A DNA stretch of 7,182 nt from an uncultured Caryophanales bacterium (GTDB taxonomy: Bacteria > Bacillota_I > Bacilli_A > Acholeplasmatales > Anaeroplasmataceae), in NCBI GenBank assembly GCA_946626535.1, contig CAMOUK010000050.1:1-7182 (forward strand). The letters run 5' to 3'. Under the pieces are notes generated by a model, which worked only from the letters and a program-made list of their open reading frames with translations, searched no databases and had not been told where the DNA came from. Both the position numbers and the translations under genes were made by a program. Shown one piece after another: positions 1-5,842 of the stretch (position 1 is the first letter of the stretch; each line of letters opens with the position of its first letter).

Positions 1-54
1 CTTGCGATATATAAAAATAATCCAAAAGTAGTAACAGTATTTGCTCAAGAATAA
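1..54 (+). CDS. C-terminal end of an upstream gene (partial)
   Basis: Frame +1 is open from the window edge and ends at TAA 52-54, giving 17 residues that end in KVVTVFAQE. A good terminator begins 15 nt after the stop, which supports a real gene end. Too little is present to identify the protein. The next gene is convergent. Confidence 0.5.
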   Translation, partial: LAIYKNNPKVVTVFAQE

Positions 55-69
55 AATAATATAGTATAT

Positions 70-107
70 AGAGATGAATCATTAATTTTGGTTCATCTCT
101 TTATTTT
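70..107 (+). terminator. Intrinsic terminator after the upstream gene
   Basis: A perfect 9-bp stem pairs AGAGATGAA (70-78) with TTCATCTCT (92-100) around a 13-nt loop. It is followed by a T-rich tail, TTATTTTATTT. It lies between two convergent genes. The minus-strand side is A/T mixed without a clean T run, so any bidirectional use would be weaker. Confidence 0.8.
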
Positions 108-1305
108 ATTTCTTTAATAGCATTTCCTTAGTAATGTTTTCTAACTTCATGATTACAAATCTTTTCTTGCCAATATTATTAAATGAATTATCTAAGGCAT
201 ATACATATTTATCATCAATGAATATGTATCTTCCATGTATATCATTGTCATAAACAACATTTATATTATTTGGTAAAGCAATTTTATTAAGATAAGAACT
301 AGAAGAAGTAACAATTGTTATATTTACTTTAATATCCTTTAACATAGATATTAAATAATTATCAGCATAGAAGTCAGTTATAGTTAAGTTTTCTTTAGCT
401 AAAAAGAAGATATGTCTTATGAAAGTATAAGGCTCTACAATTTCACCTTCAAAGAATGCTTTAGAGTTTTCTGAATGAACATCATTCGCTAGATTATTTA
501 TTTTTGATTCGATGCTTTCAACTTTATTTTGTAATGAAATAATATTTGAAGTACAAGATAAGCATCTTTCTTCATTAATAACTGATCCTTTTAATAAATA
601 TTGCTTTAATATTCTATTAGCCCATTGTCTAAATATGATTCCTCTTTTTGAATTAATTCTAAATCCTAATGATATTATCATATCTAAATTATATAAGCTA
701 TTTGTTCTTGTAACTTCCCTATTATCTTCAATTTGAACTTGCAAAATTTTTTTGCATGTTGCCTCTTCAACGAGCTCATTTTGTGAATAAATATTGTTAA
801 TATGATATTCTAAATTTTGTCTTGTTGTGTCAAAAAGAATTATTAATTGATTCTTATTTAACCATACTGTATCCTTGTCTGGATCAACATTAACATTAAG
901 TTTTATTTCGTCATAATTGAACAAAATATATTGTGATAAAGCCATTTTTTGATTGTTTTGGCTTTTGAATTTCTCTATTTCATTTAAAGCCCACTCTTTA
1001 AATTTTGTCGTTCTACTTGATTTTATTCGATATCCAATTGCTGTTATCATATCTAAATTATATATTTTAGCTGGCCTATGATTAGTTCTGTCGGCAATTC
1101 CGACGGAAGTGCTTCTTATTAGCTCACCTTTGCTTAAAATATTGTTGATATGTTCAGTTATTGTTGATCTTGATTTTTGATATAATTCAGCAATTTGTTC
1201 CTGTGTTAACCACACGGTTTCATTATCAGGTGATACATTTACATCTAAACTAAAGTCTCCATCCTCGAATTTTATCAAATTATATTTCTTTTCTTCGTTA
1301 TTCAT
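106..1305 (-). CDS. Tandem RhuM-type DNA-binding protein with C-terminal PLD-like domain
   Basis: This 399-residue protein contains two diverged copies of the RhuM (virulence RhuM, PF13310-like) module. Copy one spans about residues 8-113, with ETVWLTQEQIAELYQKSRST followed by YNLDMITAIGYRIKSSR and FKEWA. Copy two spans about 124-240, with DTVWLNKNQLIILFDTTRQN, YNLDMIISLGFRINSKRG and FRQWA. A probable short coiled coil (about 256-280) leads to a C-terminal domain (about 285-390). There, HGRYIFIDDKYVYALDNSF and NIGKKRF resemble the HDRF...D...GxSxxDxGKK signature of PLD-like tails in mobile-element regulators, with Gly358 replacing the usual Asp. Family knowledge suggests DNA binding, often in mobile or restriction-system contexts; the actual target is unknown. 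The start is set by GGAGG at 1317-1313, 7 nt before ATG. The doubling of the module is unusual, since most RhuM proteins carry one. Confidence 0.8.
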   Translation of the reverse strand: MNNEEKKYNLIKFEDGDFSLDVNVSPDNETVWLTQEQIAELYQKSRSTITEHINNILSKGELIRSTSVGIADRTNHRPAKIYNLDMITAIGYRIKSSRTTKFKEWALNEIEKFKSQNNQKMALSQYILFNYDEIKLNVNVDPDKDTVWLNKNQLIILFDTTRQNLEYHINNIYSQNELVEEATCKKILQVQIEDNREVTRTNSLYNLDMIISLGFRINSKRGIIFRQWANRILKQYLLKGSVINEERCLSCTSNIISLQNKVESIESKINNLANDVHSENSKAFFEGEIVEPYTFIRHIFFLAKENLTITDFYADNYLISMLKDIKVNITIVTSSSSYLNKIALPNNINVVYDNDIHGRYIFIDDKYVYALDNSFNNIGKKRFVIMKLENITKEMLLKK

Positions 1306-1326
1306 ATTGCTTCCTCCAAAATTTTC

Positions 1327-1367
1327 TCAAAAAAGAAAACTCCATTGCTTTTAACTTGCAATGGAGT
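1327..1367 (-). terminator. Terminator or attenuator between azlD and the RhuM gene
   Basis: A perfect 10-bp stem pairs ACTCCATTGC (1339-1348) with GCAATGGAGT (1358-1367). On the minus strand it is followed by TTTTCTTTTTT. It lies about 110 nt after azlD, and its T run ends only about 10 nt before the RhuM gene's ribosome binding site. A promoter lies between azlD and this hairpin, so it could act as a leader attenuator for the RhuM gene as well as the azlCD terminator. Confidence 0.8.
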
Positions 1368-1413
1368 CAAAATTCATATTTAGTTGTAACTTAAATTTAA
1401 TGATATATCTCAT
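1351..1413 (-). CDS. Putative 20-residue leader peptide upstream of the RhuM gene
   Basis: The ATG at 1413-1411 opens a 20-codon ORF reading MRYIIKFKLQLNMNFDSIAS. Its stop TAA (1353-1351) falls in the loop of the terminator hairpin 1339-1367. A GAGG sequence (1428-1425) lies 11 nt upstream, a usable but long spacing. A ribosome reaching the stop would cover the distal arm of the terminator, which would suit leader-peptide control. No homologue is recognised, and it may be a chance ORF. Confidence 0.3.
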   Translation of the reverse strand: MRYIIKFKLQLNMNFDSIAS

Positions 1414-1422
1414 ATTTACAAC
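1383..1422 (-). repeat. Inverted repeat in the RhuM-gene leader
   Basis: GTTGTAA (1383-1389) and TTACAAC (1416-1422) are perfect 7-bp inverted repeats. In the minus-strand leader they flank the start of the putative leader peptide. The upstream arm lies just after its GAGG site, so the hairpin could modulate access to that start. The function is inferred. Confidence 0.35.
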
Positions 1423-1439
1423 TTCCTCTATATGCTTAA

Positions 1440-1448
1440 ATTATAGCA
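1440..1448 (-). promoter_or_regulatory. Extended -10 promoter for the RhuM gene leader
   Basis: On the minus strand the sequence reads TGCTATAAT, a perfect TATAAT with the TG extension. No good -35 box is seen at 17 nt, as expected for an extended -10 promoter. Transcription would start near 1433, giving a leader of about 130 nt that contains the small ORF and terminator hairpin. Confidence 0.5.
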
Positions 1449-1475
1449 TATTTGTATTTCTTTTTCTATATAAGA

Positions 1476-1775
1476 TTAGAATATAAATTCTAATCCAAAT
1501 ACCACTAAAACAGAAACTATGGTTACTACAAATAGCTTTTGCTTAAAGAAAGCTAAAGCCATAGCTGTAATAGTTCCTATTAGTGCTATATAGATATTTG
1601 ATGTAAAGAAGAATATTCCTGGGAATGTCATACATGCAAGTACTGCATATGGGACATAGAATAGGAATGAATTGATAAATTGATTTTTTATTTTCTTTCT
1701 AAAGAATGCGATAGGTAATGCTCTTGGTATATATGTTACTAAAGACATTATTAATACAGCTATAAAATTATACAT
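1476..1775 (-). CDS. azlD: AzlD-family branched-chain amino-acid transport subunit
   Basis: This 99-residue, strongly hydrophobic protein has three to four predicted membrane segments and the family's early TYIPRALPIAFFRKKI stretch (residues 14-29). The length is normal for AzlD (PF05437), the small partner of AzlC. Known members form a two-component exporter of branched-chain amino acids (AzlCD/BrnFE type) and related compounds in the cytoplasmic membrane; the substrate here is not shown by sequence. The ATG overlaps the end of azlC by 8 nt, so translation is probably coupled. GAGG within the last azlC codons serves as the ribosome binding site. A terminator follows at 1367-1327. Confidence 0.92.
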   Translation of the reverse strand: MYNFIAVLIMSLVTYIPRALPIAFFRKKIKNQFINSFLFYVPYAVLACMTFPGIFFFTSNIYIALIGTITAMALAFFKQKLFVVTIVSVLVVFGLEFIF

Positions 1776-2511
1776 CTTGCTTTTCCTCTATATTAATGTC
1801 TTTATGATCATCTGGTGTATCTGTATTTACAATTGGGAAGAAGATAGCACCAAATAGAGAGGCAACCACAGTTGATATTATGATTTTAAATCCTATACCT
1901 ATTTCCTTTATATAAGGTACAAATTCAAATATACATGATAATGCAACTGCGATTAATATGACTACCAAGATTCTATAATTCTTTTTAGCATCTGGAATGA
2001 TTATTGAGATAAACATTGCATATAATGATATGCCTAAGGCATCTAATAGTTTTTCAGGCATTATATTAGATGCATATGCACCTAAGGCTGTACCTGCTAC
2101 CCAAAATATGATTGGTAATGATATTAAACCAAACATATATTTAGCTGTAAGCTTTCTTGTTTCGGTAATCGCTACAGCGAATACTTCATCTGTAATGCCA
2201 TATCCAAATAGAAGTCTCGCACCAGTAGGTACTGTATCATCTAGCTTTTGGGATAAGGACAATGACATTAATGAATATCTTAAATTAATTAATAGTACTG
2301 TAAGTCCTATTTCAAAGTATCCAGCATATTTAGCTATCATCTTTATTCCGGCATATTGTCCGGCAGAGGTAATATTAGTAAGGGATATAATAATACTCAT
2401 TAGTGGTGTTATACCACTACCTATACATATTACTCCAAATGAAAATGATACTGCTAAATAACCAAGTGCGATAGGGATACCTTTTTTCATTCCATATAAA
2501 AAATCATCCAT
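1768..2511 (-). CDS. azlC: AzlC-family branched-chain amino-acid exporter, large subunit
   Basis: This 247-residue multi-pass membrane protein of the AzlC family (PF03591) has the typical opening GMKKGIPIALGYLAVSFSFG and the internal TDEVFAVAITETRK loop. It is expected to export branched-chain amino acids with AzlD. I choose the ATG at 2511 over an in-frame GTG at 2541. GGTGA lies 4 nt before that ATG, and the predicted promoter -10 box (2537-2532) overlaps the region just after the GTG, so the transcript would begin downstream of it. The hydrophilic C-terminal tail, rich in D/E/K, ends in the azlD overlap. No regulator gene of the AzlB/Lrp type is present in the window. Confidence 0.93.
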   Translation of the reverse strand: MDDFLYGMKKGIPIALGYLAVSFSFGVICIGSGITPLMSIIISLTNITSAGQYAGIKMIAKYAGYFEIGLTVLLINLRYSLMSLSLSQKLDDTVPTGARLLFGYGITDEVFAVAITETRKLTAKYMFGLISLPIIFWVAGTALGAYASNIMPEKLLDALGISLYAMFISIIIPDAKKNYRILVVILIAVALSCIFEFVPYIKEIGIGFKIIISTVVASLFGAIFFPIVNTDTPDDHKDINIEEKQDV

Positions 2512-2531
2512 ATTTTCACCATTCCGTATGA

Positions 2532-2560
2532 ATTTTATCACTTAATTTGGTTTTCTTCAA
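2532..2560 (-). promoter_or_regulatory. Promoter of azlCD
   Basis: TTGAAG (2560-2555) and TAAAAT (2537-2532) on the minus strand are separated by 17 nt, a good match to a sigma-A promoter. The start would be near 2525, just before the GGTGA site and the ATG at 2511. Confidence 0.6.
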
Positions 2561-2572
2561 TGATTTTAAAGA

Positions 2573-2601
2573 TTTACAAGTTATATTATATATAATATAA
2601 T
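2573..2601 (+). promoter_or_regulatory. Promoter of the degV-fakA operon
   Basis: TTTACA (2573-2578) and a perfect TATAAT (2596-2601) are 17 nt apart, a near-consensus sigma-A promoter. A second TATAAT overlaps at 2591-2596. The expected start is near 2608, about 40 nt before the degV ATG. It is divergent from the azlCD promoter. Confidence 0.75.
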
Positions 2602-2646
2602 AATGATAGGGTTTTCTAAAGTACGTAAGTAAATATGGAGGTAATC

Positions 2647-3534
2647 ATGAAAACATTTCAAGTAATTACAGATTCAACATCTGATGTTGAGAAGAAATTT
2701 AGAGAGGAATATGATTTAGATTATTTAAAGATGGTTTTTACTATTGAGGGTAAAACTTATGATGCAGATCTAGATTGGAATGATATTTCTCCAAAGGGAT
2801 ATTTTGATTCTATGAGAAGAGGTAATCGTTCTGTAACAGGTGCGATTAAAATTACTGAGCTTGAACAAAAATTTGAAAAGTATTTAAGCGAAGGCTTAGA
2901 TATCTTATATATTGCTTGCTCATCTAAGCTTTCAGCTTCAGTTAATACTGCAAAGTCATTCTCTGATGAGCTATTAGAAAAATATAAGGGAAGAAGAATC
3001 GTATGCTATGATTCTTTAAGAAGTAACTACGCAGAAGGCTATATTGCTATTACTGCGGCTAAGATGGCTAAGGAAGGTAAGAGCCTTGATGAGGTTGTAT
3101 CTTTCATTGATAGTAATAAGCTAAAGTTCCAAACTTGGGCTACTGTTGCGACTCTAGATTGGTTAAAGAAGGCTGGTAGAGTAAAGGCTTCAACTGCATT
3201 CTTTGGTAACCTAATTGGTGTTAAGCCTATTATCCTAGGTGATAAGAATGGTAATAATTATTCATTTAAGAAGGTTAAGGGTAGAAAGCCATCATTAGAT
3301 GAATTAGTTAATATCATTTCTGAAAGAATTGATAATAAGGAGGATGGCATTCTATTTATTGAGCATGCTGACTGTGAGAAGGATGCTATCTATATTAAGG
3401 ATGCTATTAAGGAAAAATTTAAGGGACAAATTAATGTTTCTACATTAGGACCTATCATTTCAGCTACTACAGGTCCTGATACTATTACTGTTAATTTCTA
3501 TGGTGAGGAAGTAACTATTGCTGGAGAAGAATAA
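2647..3534 (+). CDS. fakB: DegV-family fatty-acid-binding protein (FakB-like)
   Basis: This 295-residue protein starts with the DegV signature TDSTSDV (residues 8-14). It also has ILYIACSSKLSASVNTA, a CYDSLRSNYAEG stretch and the lipid-pocket region TLDWLKKAGRVKASTAFFG followed by NLIGVKPII. The length fits the family (PF02645). Known members bind a fatty acid and present it to the kinase FakA, so that acyl-phosphate can enter phospholipid synthesis. I start at ATG 2647, because the in-frame ATG at 2635 overlaps the GGAGG site (2637-2641), which is well placed for 2647. The fakA-type gene begins 3 nt after the stop. Which fatty acids are bound cannot be read from sequence. Confidence 0.92.
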   Translation: MKTFQVITDSTSDVEKKFREEYDLDYLKMVFTIEGKTYDADLDWNDISPKGYFDSMRRGNRSVTGAIKITELEQKFEKYLSEGLDILYIACSSKLSASVNTAKSFSDELLEKYKGRRIVCYDSLRSNYAEGYIAITAAKMAKEGKSLDEVVSFIDSNKLKFQTWATVATLDWLKKAGRVKASTAFFGNLIGVKPIILGDKNGNNYSFKKVKGRKPSLDELVNIISERIDNKEDGILFIEHADCEKDAIYIKDAIKEKFKGQINVSTLGPIISATTGPDTITVNFYGEEVTIAGEE

Positions 3535-3537
3535 TAT

Positions 3538-5169
3538 ATGATTTTATACGAATTAGATGGTACTAGCTATGCCAATATGGTAGCTATGGGATCTAAGAAT
3601 TTACTTTCAGATATTGAGAGAATAAATGCTTTAAATGTTTTCCCAGTACCTGATGGTGATACTGGTACTAATATGAGAATGACAATTGAGGGTGGAGTAG
3701 AGGAAGGATTAAAGGCTACTTCAAATTCAATTGGTGATGTTTCTAAGCTTATGTCTAGAAGCATGACATTAAATGCTAGAGGTAACTCTGGTGTAATTCT
3801 ATCTCAATATTTTAGAGGCATTTCCCAAGGGTTAGACGGGCTTGAAAAGGCAACTGTAAAACAATTCGCAGAAAGCTTAATTTCTGGTACTAAAAGAGCA
3901 TATAAGGTTGTTCAAAACCCAACTGAGGGAACTATTCTAACTGTCGTTAGAGAGGCTGGAGAGGCTGCCCTAAATGATTATAAGGATGGAATGAATTTAA
4001 CTGAATATTTAAATATCTATATTAAATATGCTTATGAATCATTAAAGAGAACTCCAGAGCTATTACCTGTATTAAAGAAGGCTGGAGTTATAGATTCTGG
4101 TGGTGCTGGCTTAATATTAATTTTTGAGGGCTTCGTTAAATATTTAAATGAAGAAGAAATCATATTAAGTGATGAATCAAAAGATGAAAAGAAATTTGGT
4201 GTTGATTCTAAATTAATAGATGGTTTCTCTATGGATTTTAGTCTTCAATTACAAAATTCTAAAATCAATGTTGAATCATTTAATTTAAAGGATTTTAATT
4301 CTATTATTGGTGGTCTTGGTACTAATTTAGTATCAAACCTAAATGATACTATATTAGATATCCATATTAATACATTCCACCCAGGAACTGTAATATGTGA
4401 GGCTAGAAAATTTGGTGAATTAATTAGAATTAAGATTATTAATTTAGATATTGATGATGCTGAGGAAAAGGAAGAGGATGCCACAGTATTTAGCCGTGAA
4501 CATAAGAAATACGCAACAGTCGCTGTAGCGAATGGTGCTGGGTTGGTTCAGGCATTTAGAGATATGGGAGTTGACGAGGTTGTATCTGGTGGTCAAACTA
4601 TGAATACATCAACTCAAGACTTCATTAAGGCATTTAATATGCTAAATGCTGATAATATCTTTGTTTTCCCTAATAATTCTAATATCATTATGGCTGCGGA
4701 GCAGGCAGCAAAAAATTATGATAAGGCTAATGTTTATGTTGTTAAAACAAAAACAATTGCTCAAGGCTATTCTGCATGTCAAATGATCAATTTTGATTCC
4801 GATGATATTGATACTATTTTAAATGATTTTAATGAGGTTATTTCTAATGTTTCTACATTAGAGGTTACATACTCTATTAGAGATACAAATATAAATGATA
4901 TTAAGATTAAAAAGGGTGATTTTATTTGTATCTATAATGGTAATCTAATATCTGCATCTAAGGATAGAATAAGTGCAATTAAGGCTGCCTTTAGAGCGAT
5001 ACCTGATTTTAAGGATAAATCTGTATTAACAGTTTTATGTGGTATTGATGTAAGAATAGAGGAATGTAGTGAAATAGAATCAATAGCACAAGCATTCAAT
5101 TCTTATATAGAGGTATATCCTGTTGAGGGTAATCAGGATGTATATAGCTATATTATTGGTATAGAATAA
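3538..5169 (+). CDS. fakA: FakA-type fatty-acid kinase, DAK2/DhaL domain protein
   Basis: This 543-residue protein has the usual FakA length. Its N-terminal DAK2/DhaL kinase domain (about 1-205) contains NVFPVPDGDTGTNM (33-46, the Mg/ATP-binding aspartates), NARGNSGVILSQYFRG (79-94) and GVIDSGGAGL (183-192). The middle region contains HPGTVICEARKFGELIRIKI. The C-terminal domain has VANGAGLVQAFRDMGVDEVV, SGGQTMNTSTQDF and FPNNSNIIMAAEQA, typical of YloV/FakA proteins. The known role is ATP-dependent phosphorylation of FakB-bound fatty acid. It is translated from GGAG in the end of the preceding gene, so the two are surely one operon. This partnering with a DegV gene differs from the yloU-yloV arrangement of many Firmicutes. 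Confidence 0.93.
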   Translation: MILYELDGTSYANMVAMGSKNLLSDIERINALNVFPVPDGDTGTNMRMTIEGGVEEGLKATSNSIGDVSKLMSRSMTLNARGNSGVILSQYFRGISQGLDGLEKATVKQFAESLISGTKRAYKVVQNPTEGTILTVVREAGEAALNDYKDGMNLTEYLNIYIKYAYESLKRTPELLPVLKKAGVIDSGGAGLILIFEGFVKYLNEEEIILSDESKDEKKFGVDSKLIDGFSMDFSLQLQNSKINVESFNLKDFNSIIGGLGTNLVSNLNDTILDIHINTFHPGTVICEARKFGELIRIKIINLDIDDAEEKEEDATVFSREHKKYATVAVANGAGLVQAFRDMGVDEVVSGGQTMNTSTQDFIKAFNMLNADNIFVFPNNSNIIMAAEQAAKNYDKANVYVVKTKTIAQGYSACQMINFDSDDIDTILNDFNEVISNVSTLEVTYSIRDTNINDIKIKKGDFICIYNGNLISASKDRISAIKAAFRAIPDFKDKSVLTVLCGIDVRIEECSEIESIAQAFNSYIEVYPVEGNQDVYSYIIGIE

Positions 5170-5174
5170 GATTT

Positions 5175-5210
5175 ATGGTTTGTTATCTTTGGTAACAAGC
5201 CATTTTTATT
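5175..5210 (+). terminator. Terminator of the degV-fakA operon
   Basis: TGGTTTGTTA (5176-5185) pairs with TAACAAGCCA (5193-5202) with one G-T pair and a 7-nt loop, followed by TTTTTATTTA. It starts 6 nt after the fakA stop. Confidence 0.88.
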
Positions 5211-5348
5211 TATTATTAATTAAAAGTGATAAAATATATAAAGAATGACAAGAAATGAAAAAACTTACGAAATAGACATAAAAAATGAAAAGATGTATAA
5301 TTTTTGTTTGAATTGTATTTAATAGAAAAATGCACGAATGCTTATTAG

Positions 5349-5384
5349 AACGTTGAGAGTGTTGCTCTTTTAGTTAAACGATAA
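5349..5384 (+). pseudogene. Remnant of an rlmD-like 23S rRNA methyltransferase 3' end, copy A
   Basis: Eleven codons read NVESVALLVKR then stop. They match the usual RlmD/RumA C-terminus (HVETVVLLxxx). The frame is stopped by TAG just before (5346-5348), so only the tail survives. The last 10 codons including stop match copy B (6741-6770) at 26 of 30 bases. Of the four differences, two are silent and two are conservative (A/T, L/I), as expected if this was a protein-coding frame. The family assignment rests on a short motif. Confidence 0.45.
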
Positions 5385-5463
5385 TAAAATGAAATTATTC
5401 TACCAAATAAAGGTTTTAATAAAAAAATAGAAATATACATAAGAAGATATTTAAATAACAAAG

Positions 5464-5498
5464 CCGCGGAAAAGACTAGTTTTTATAAGTTTCCGCGG
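5464..5498. repeat. GC-rich 9-bp inverted repeat
   Basis: CCGCGGAAA (5464-5472) and TTTCCGCGG (5490-5498) are perfect inverted repeats separated by 17 nt. The spacer contains the palindrome ACTAGT. Neither side has a T run of terminator type. The GC-rich arms stand out in a region of very low GC. It could be a protein-binding or recombination site; no family is recognised. Confidence 0.55.
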
Positions 5499-5567
5499 AA
5501 AAAGTGACCAATTTATCTGTCAAACATTTAAGTAAAATCTTAAATAATTAATTATAAATTGATGTAT

Positions 5568-5620
5568 TTTATAGTATACTTTATAGTATACTTTTTGTTG
5601 AAATTAAGGTATACTATAAA
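5568..5620. repeat. TATAGTATAC repeat cluster at the small-RNA promoter
   Basis: The 12-bp unit TTATAGTATACT occurs twice in perfect tandem (5569-5580, 5581-5592). An inverted copy, GTATACTATAAA, lies at 5609-5620. The inverted copy provides the likely -10 box of the plus-strand RNA (TATACT, 5610-5615), at the position aligned with TATACT 6823-6828 in copy 2. TTGATG (5559-5564) with TATAGT (5582-5587) at 17 nt is an alternative promoter. The arrangement suggests an operator, or promoter tandem duplication. Confidence 0.5.
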
Positions 5621-5621
5621 T

Positions 5622-5692
5622 GTTTTGAGGACAACAAAGGTATTTAAAAAAGACGAAATGAGATGATTGCAGTCATCCCTTTTCTCATTTTA
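5622..5692 (+). ncRNA. Predicted antisense RNA, copy 1 (candidate antitoxin RNA)
   Basis: A transcript starting after TATACT 5610-5615 would begin near 5622 and end at the hairpin 5656-5690 with TTTTATAGG behind it, about 70 nt. It contains GAGGACAAC and the 13-nt repeat AACAAAGGTATTT (5633-5645), and no convincing ORF. It converges on the minus-strand mRNA of the hydrophobic peptide and shares its terminator. The size and layout recall RNAII of the Fst/par type I system. The upstream -35 box is poor, so the start is uncertain. Confidence 0.4.
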
Positions 5693-5710
5693 TAGGAAAC
5701 AAAGGTATTT
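5633..5710. repeat. 13-bp direct repeats flanking the bidirectional terminator
   Basis: AACAAAGGTATTT occurs at 5633-5645 and again at 5698-5710, identical. One copy lies in the plus-strand RNA and the other in the 3' part of the minus-strand mRNA, read in opposite directions. The two RNAs can therefore pair over 13 nt there, besides the fully complementary terminator. An alternative reading is a duplication flanking an inserted hairpin. Confidence 0.65.
5646..5692. terminator. Bidirectional terminator shared by the convergent RNAs
   Basis: AAATGAGA (5656-5663) pairs with TCTCATTT (5683-5690). The helix continues as TGA (5664-5666) with TCA (5673-5675) around the loop TTGCAG, leaving TCCCTTT (5676-5682) unpaired. 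The plus strand continues TTTTATAGG, and the minus strand continues CGTC then TTTTTT (5651-5646). Compared with copy 2 (6864-6893), the left arm appears to have lost about 7 nt, which explains the bulge. Confidence 0.7.
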
Positions 5711-5715
5711 TGGTT

Positions 5716-5777
5716 TAACTATCGACGATAGTTATTCTTATTGATAATAATGATTAATACCATTATCACAATAAGAA
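5716..5777. repeat. Two hairpins inside the hydrophobic-peptide ORF
   Basis: TAACTATCG and CGATAGTTA form a 9-bp palindrome with a one-base centre (5716-5734) over the stop codon. TTCTTATTG (5735-5743) and CAATAAGAA (5769-5777) form a second helix, extended inside by TGATAAT and ATTATCA. Together they would make the coding part of the mRNA highly folded, as in stable, slowly activated toxin mRNAs. Confidence 0.6.
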
Positions 5778-5793
5778 TTATTAGGTATTCCAC
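5719..5793 (-). CDS. 24-residue hydrophobic peptide, candidate type I toxin
   Basis: The GTG at 5793-5791 is preceded by a perfect AGGAGG (5805-5800) with 6 nt spacing. The peptide begins MEYLIILIVIMVLIIII and ends with a polar, basic tail (NKNNYRR). This makes one membrane helix of about 15 residues, like type I toxins and short holin-like toxins. No specific family can be assigned. Its 5' end is coupled to a 12-codon leader ORF, and its start lies under alternative hairpins (5780-5801). The coding part itself can fold (TTCTTATTG 5735-5743 with CAATAAGAA 5769-5777). The transcript would end at the terminator 5690-5646. Toxicity is inferred from composition and context. Confidence 0.55.
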   Translation of the reverse strand: MEYLIILIVIMVLIIIINKNNYRR

Positions 5794-5805
5794 CTAATAC
5801 CTCCT
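5780..5805 (-). promoter_or_regulatory. Ribosome binding site and start-codon hairpins of the peptide
   Basis: AGGAGG lies at 5805-5800. One hairpin pairs ATTAGGT (5798-5792) with ACCTAAT (5786-5780) and covers the first two bases of the GTG start. A second, mutually exclusive one pairs GGTATT (5801-5796) with AATACC (5789-5784) and takes the last two G of the site. Either would lower initiation unless a ribosome finishing the leader ORF opens it. Confidence 0.5.
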
Positions 5806-5842
5806 AACTACCCGTTGTTCCCTCCGAGTAGAAGTGTTTCAT
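5804..5842 (-). CDS. 12-residue leader ORF coupled to the hydrophobic peptide
   Basis: The ATG at 5842-5840 follows AAGGAG (5856-5851) by 8 nt. It encodes MKHFYSEGTTGS and ends at TAG 5806-5804, which overlaps the AGGAGG of the next ORF. This layout is the mark of translational coupling, comparable in logic to mok/hok. The codons around CTACTC and GGGTAG can form a 6-bp stem (one G-T pair) whose loop displays GGAGGGAACAAC. No homologue is recognised. Confidence 0.5.
   Translation of the reverse strand: MKHFYSEGTTGS

Noticed and set aside
512..736. 74-codon plus-strand ORF
   Set aside because: It lies antisense inside the RhuM gene and has no ribosome binding site; a shadow ORF.
1997..2461. 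154-codon plus-strand ORF
   Set aside because: Antisense to azlC, which has clear family motifs; the ORF lacks a plausible start signal.
2509..2541. GTG 2541 as the azlC start
   Set aside because: It lies upstream of the predicted transcription start and has no ribosome binding site; ATG 2511 has GGTGA at good spacing.
2635..2649. ATG 2635 as the degV start
   Set aside because: This ATG overlaps the GGAGG that serves ATG 2647, and the family's N-terminus fits the later start.
3567..3764. 65-codon minus-strand ORF
   Set aside because: Antisense to the conserved DAK2 domain of the FakA gene.
4245..4484. 79-codon minus-strand ORF
   Set aside because: Antisense to the FakA gene, low-complexity Ser-rich start, no start signal.
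5245..5322. 25-codon plus-strand ORF MTRNEKTYEIDIKNEK...
   Set aside because: No ribosome binding site, no recognised motif, and AT-rich context; likely chance.
5345..5440. 31-residue minus-strand ORF (starts MYISIFLLKPLFGRIISFYY)
   Set aside because: It looks toxin-like, with a hydrophobic start and basic tail, but has no ribosome binding site. Its 3' part is antisense to the rlmD-like remnant, whose plus frame explains the conserved bases better.
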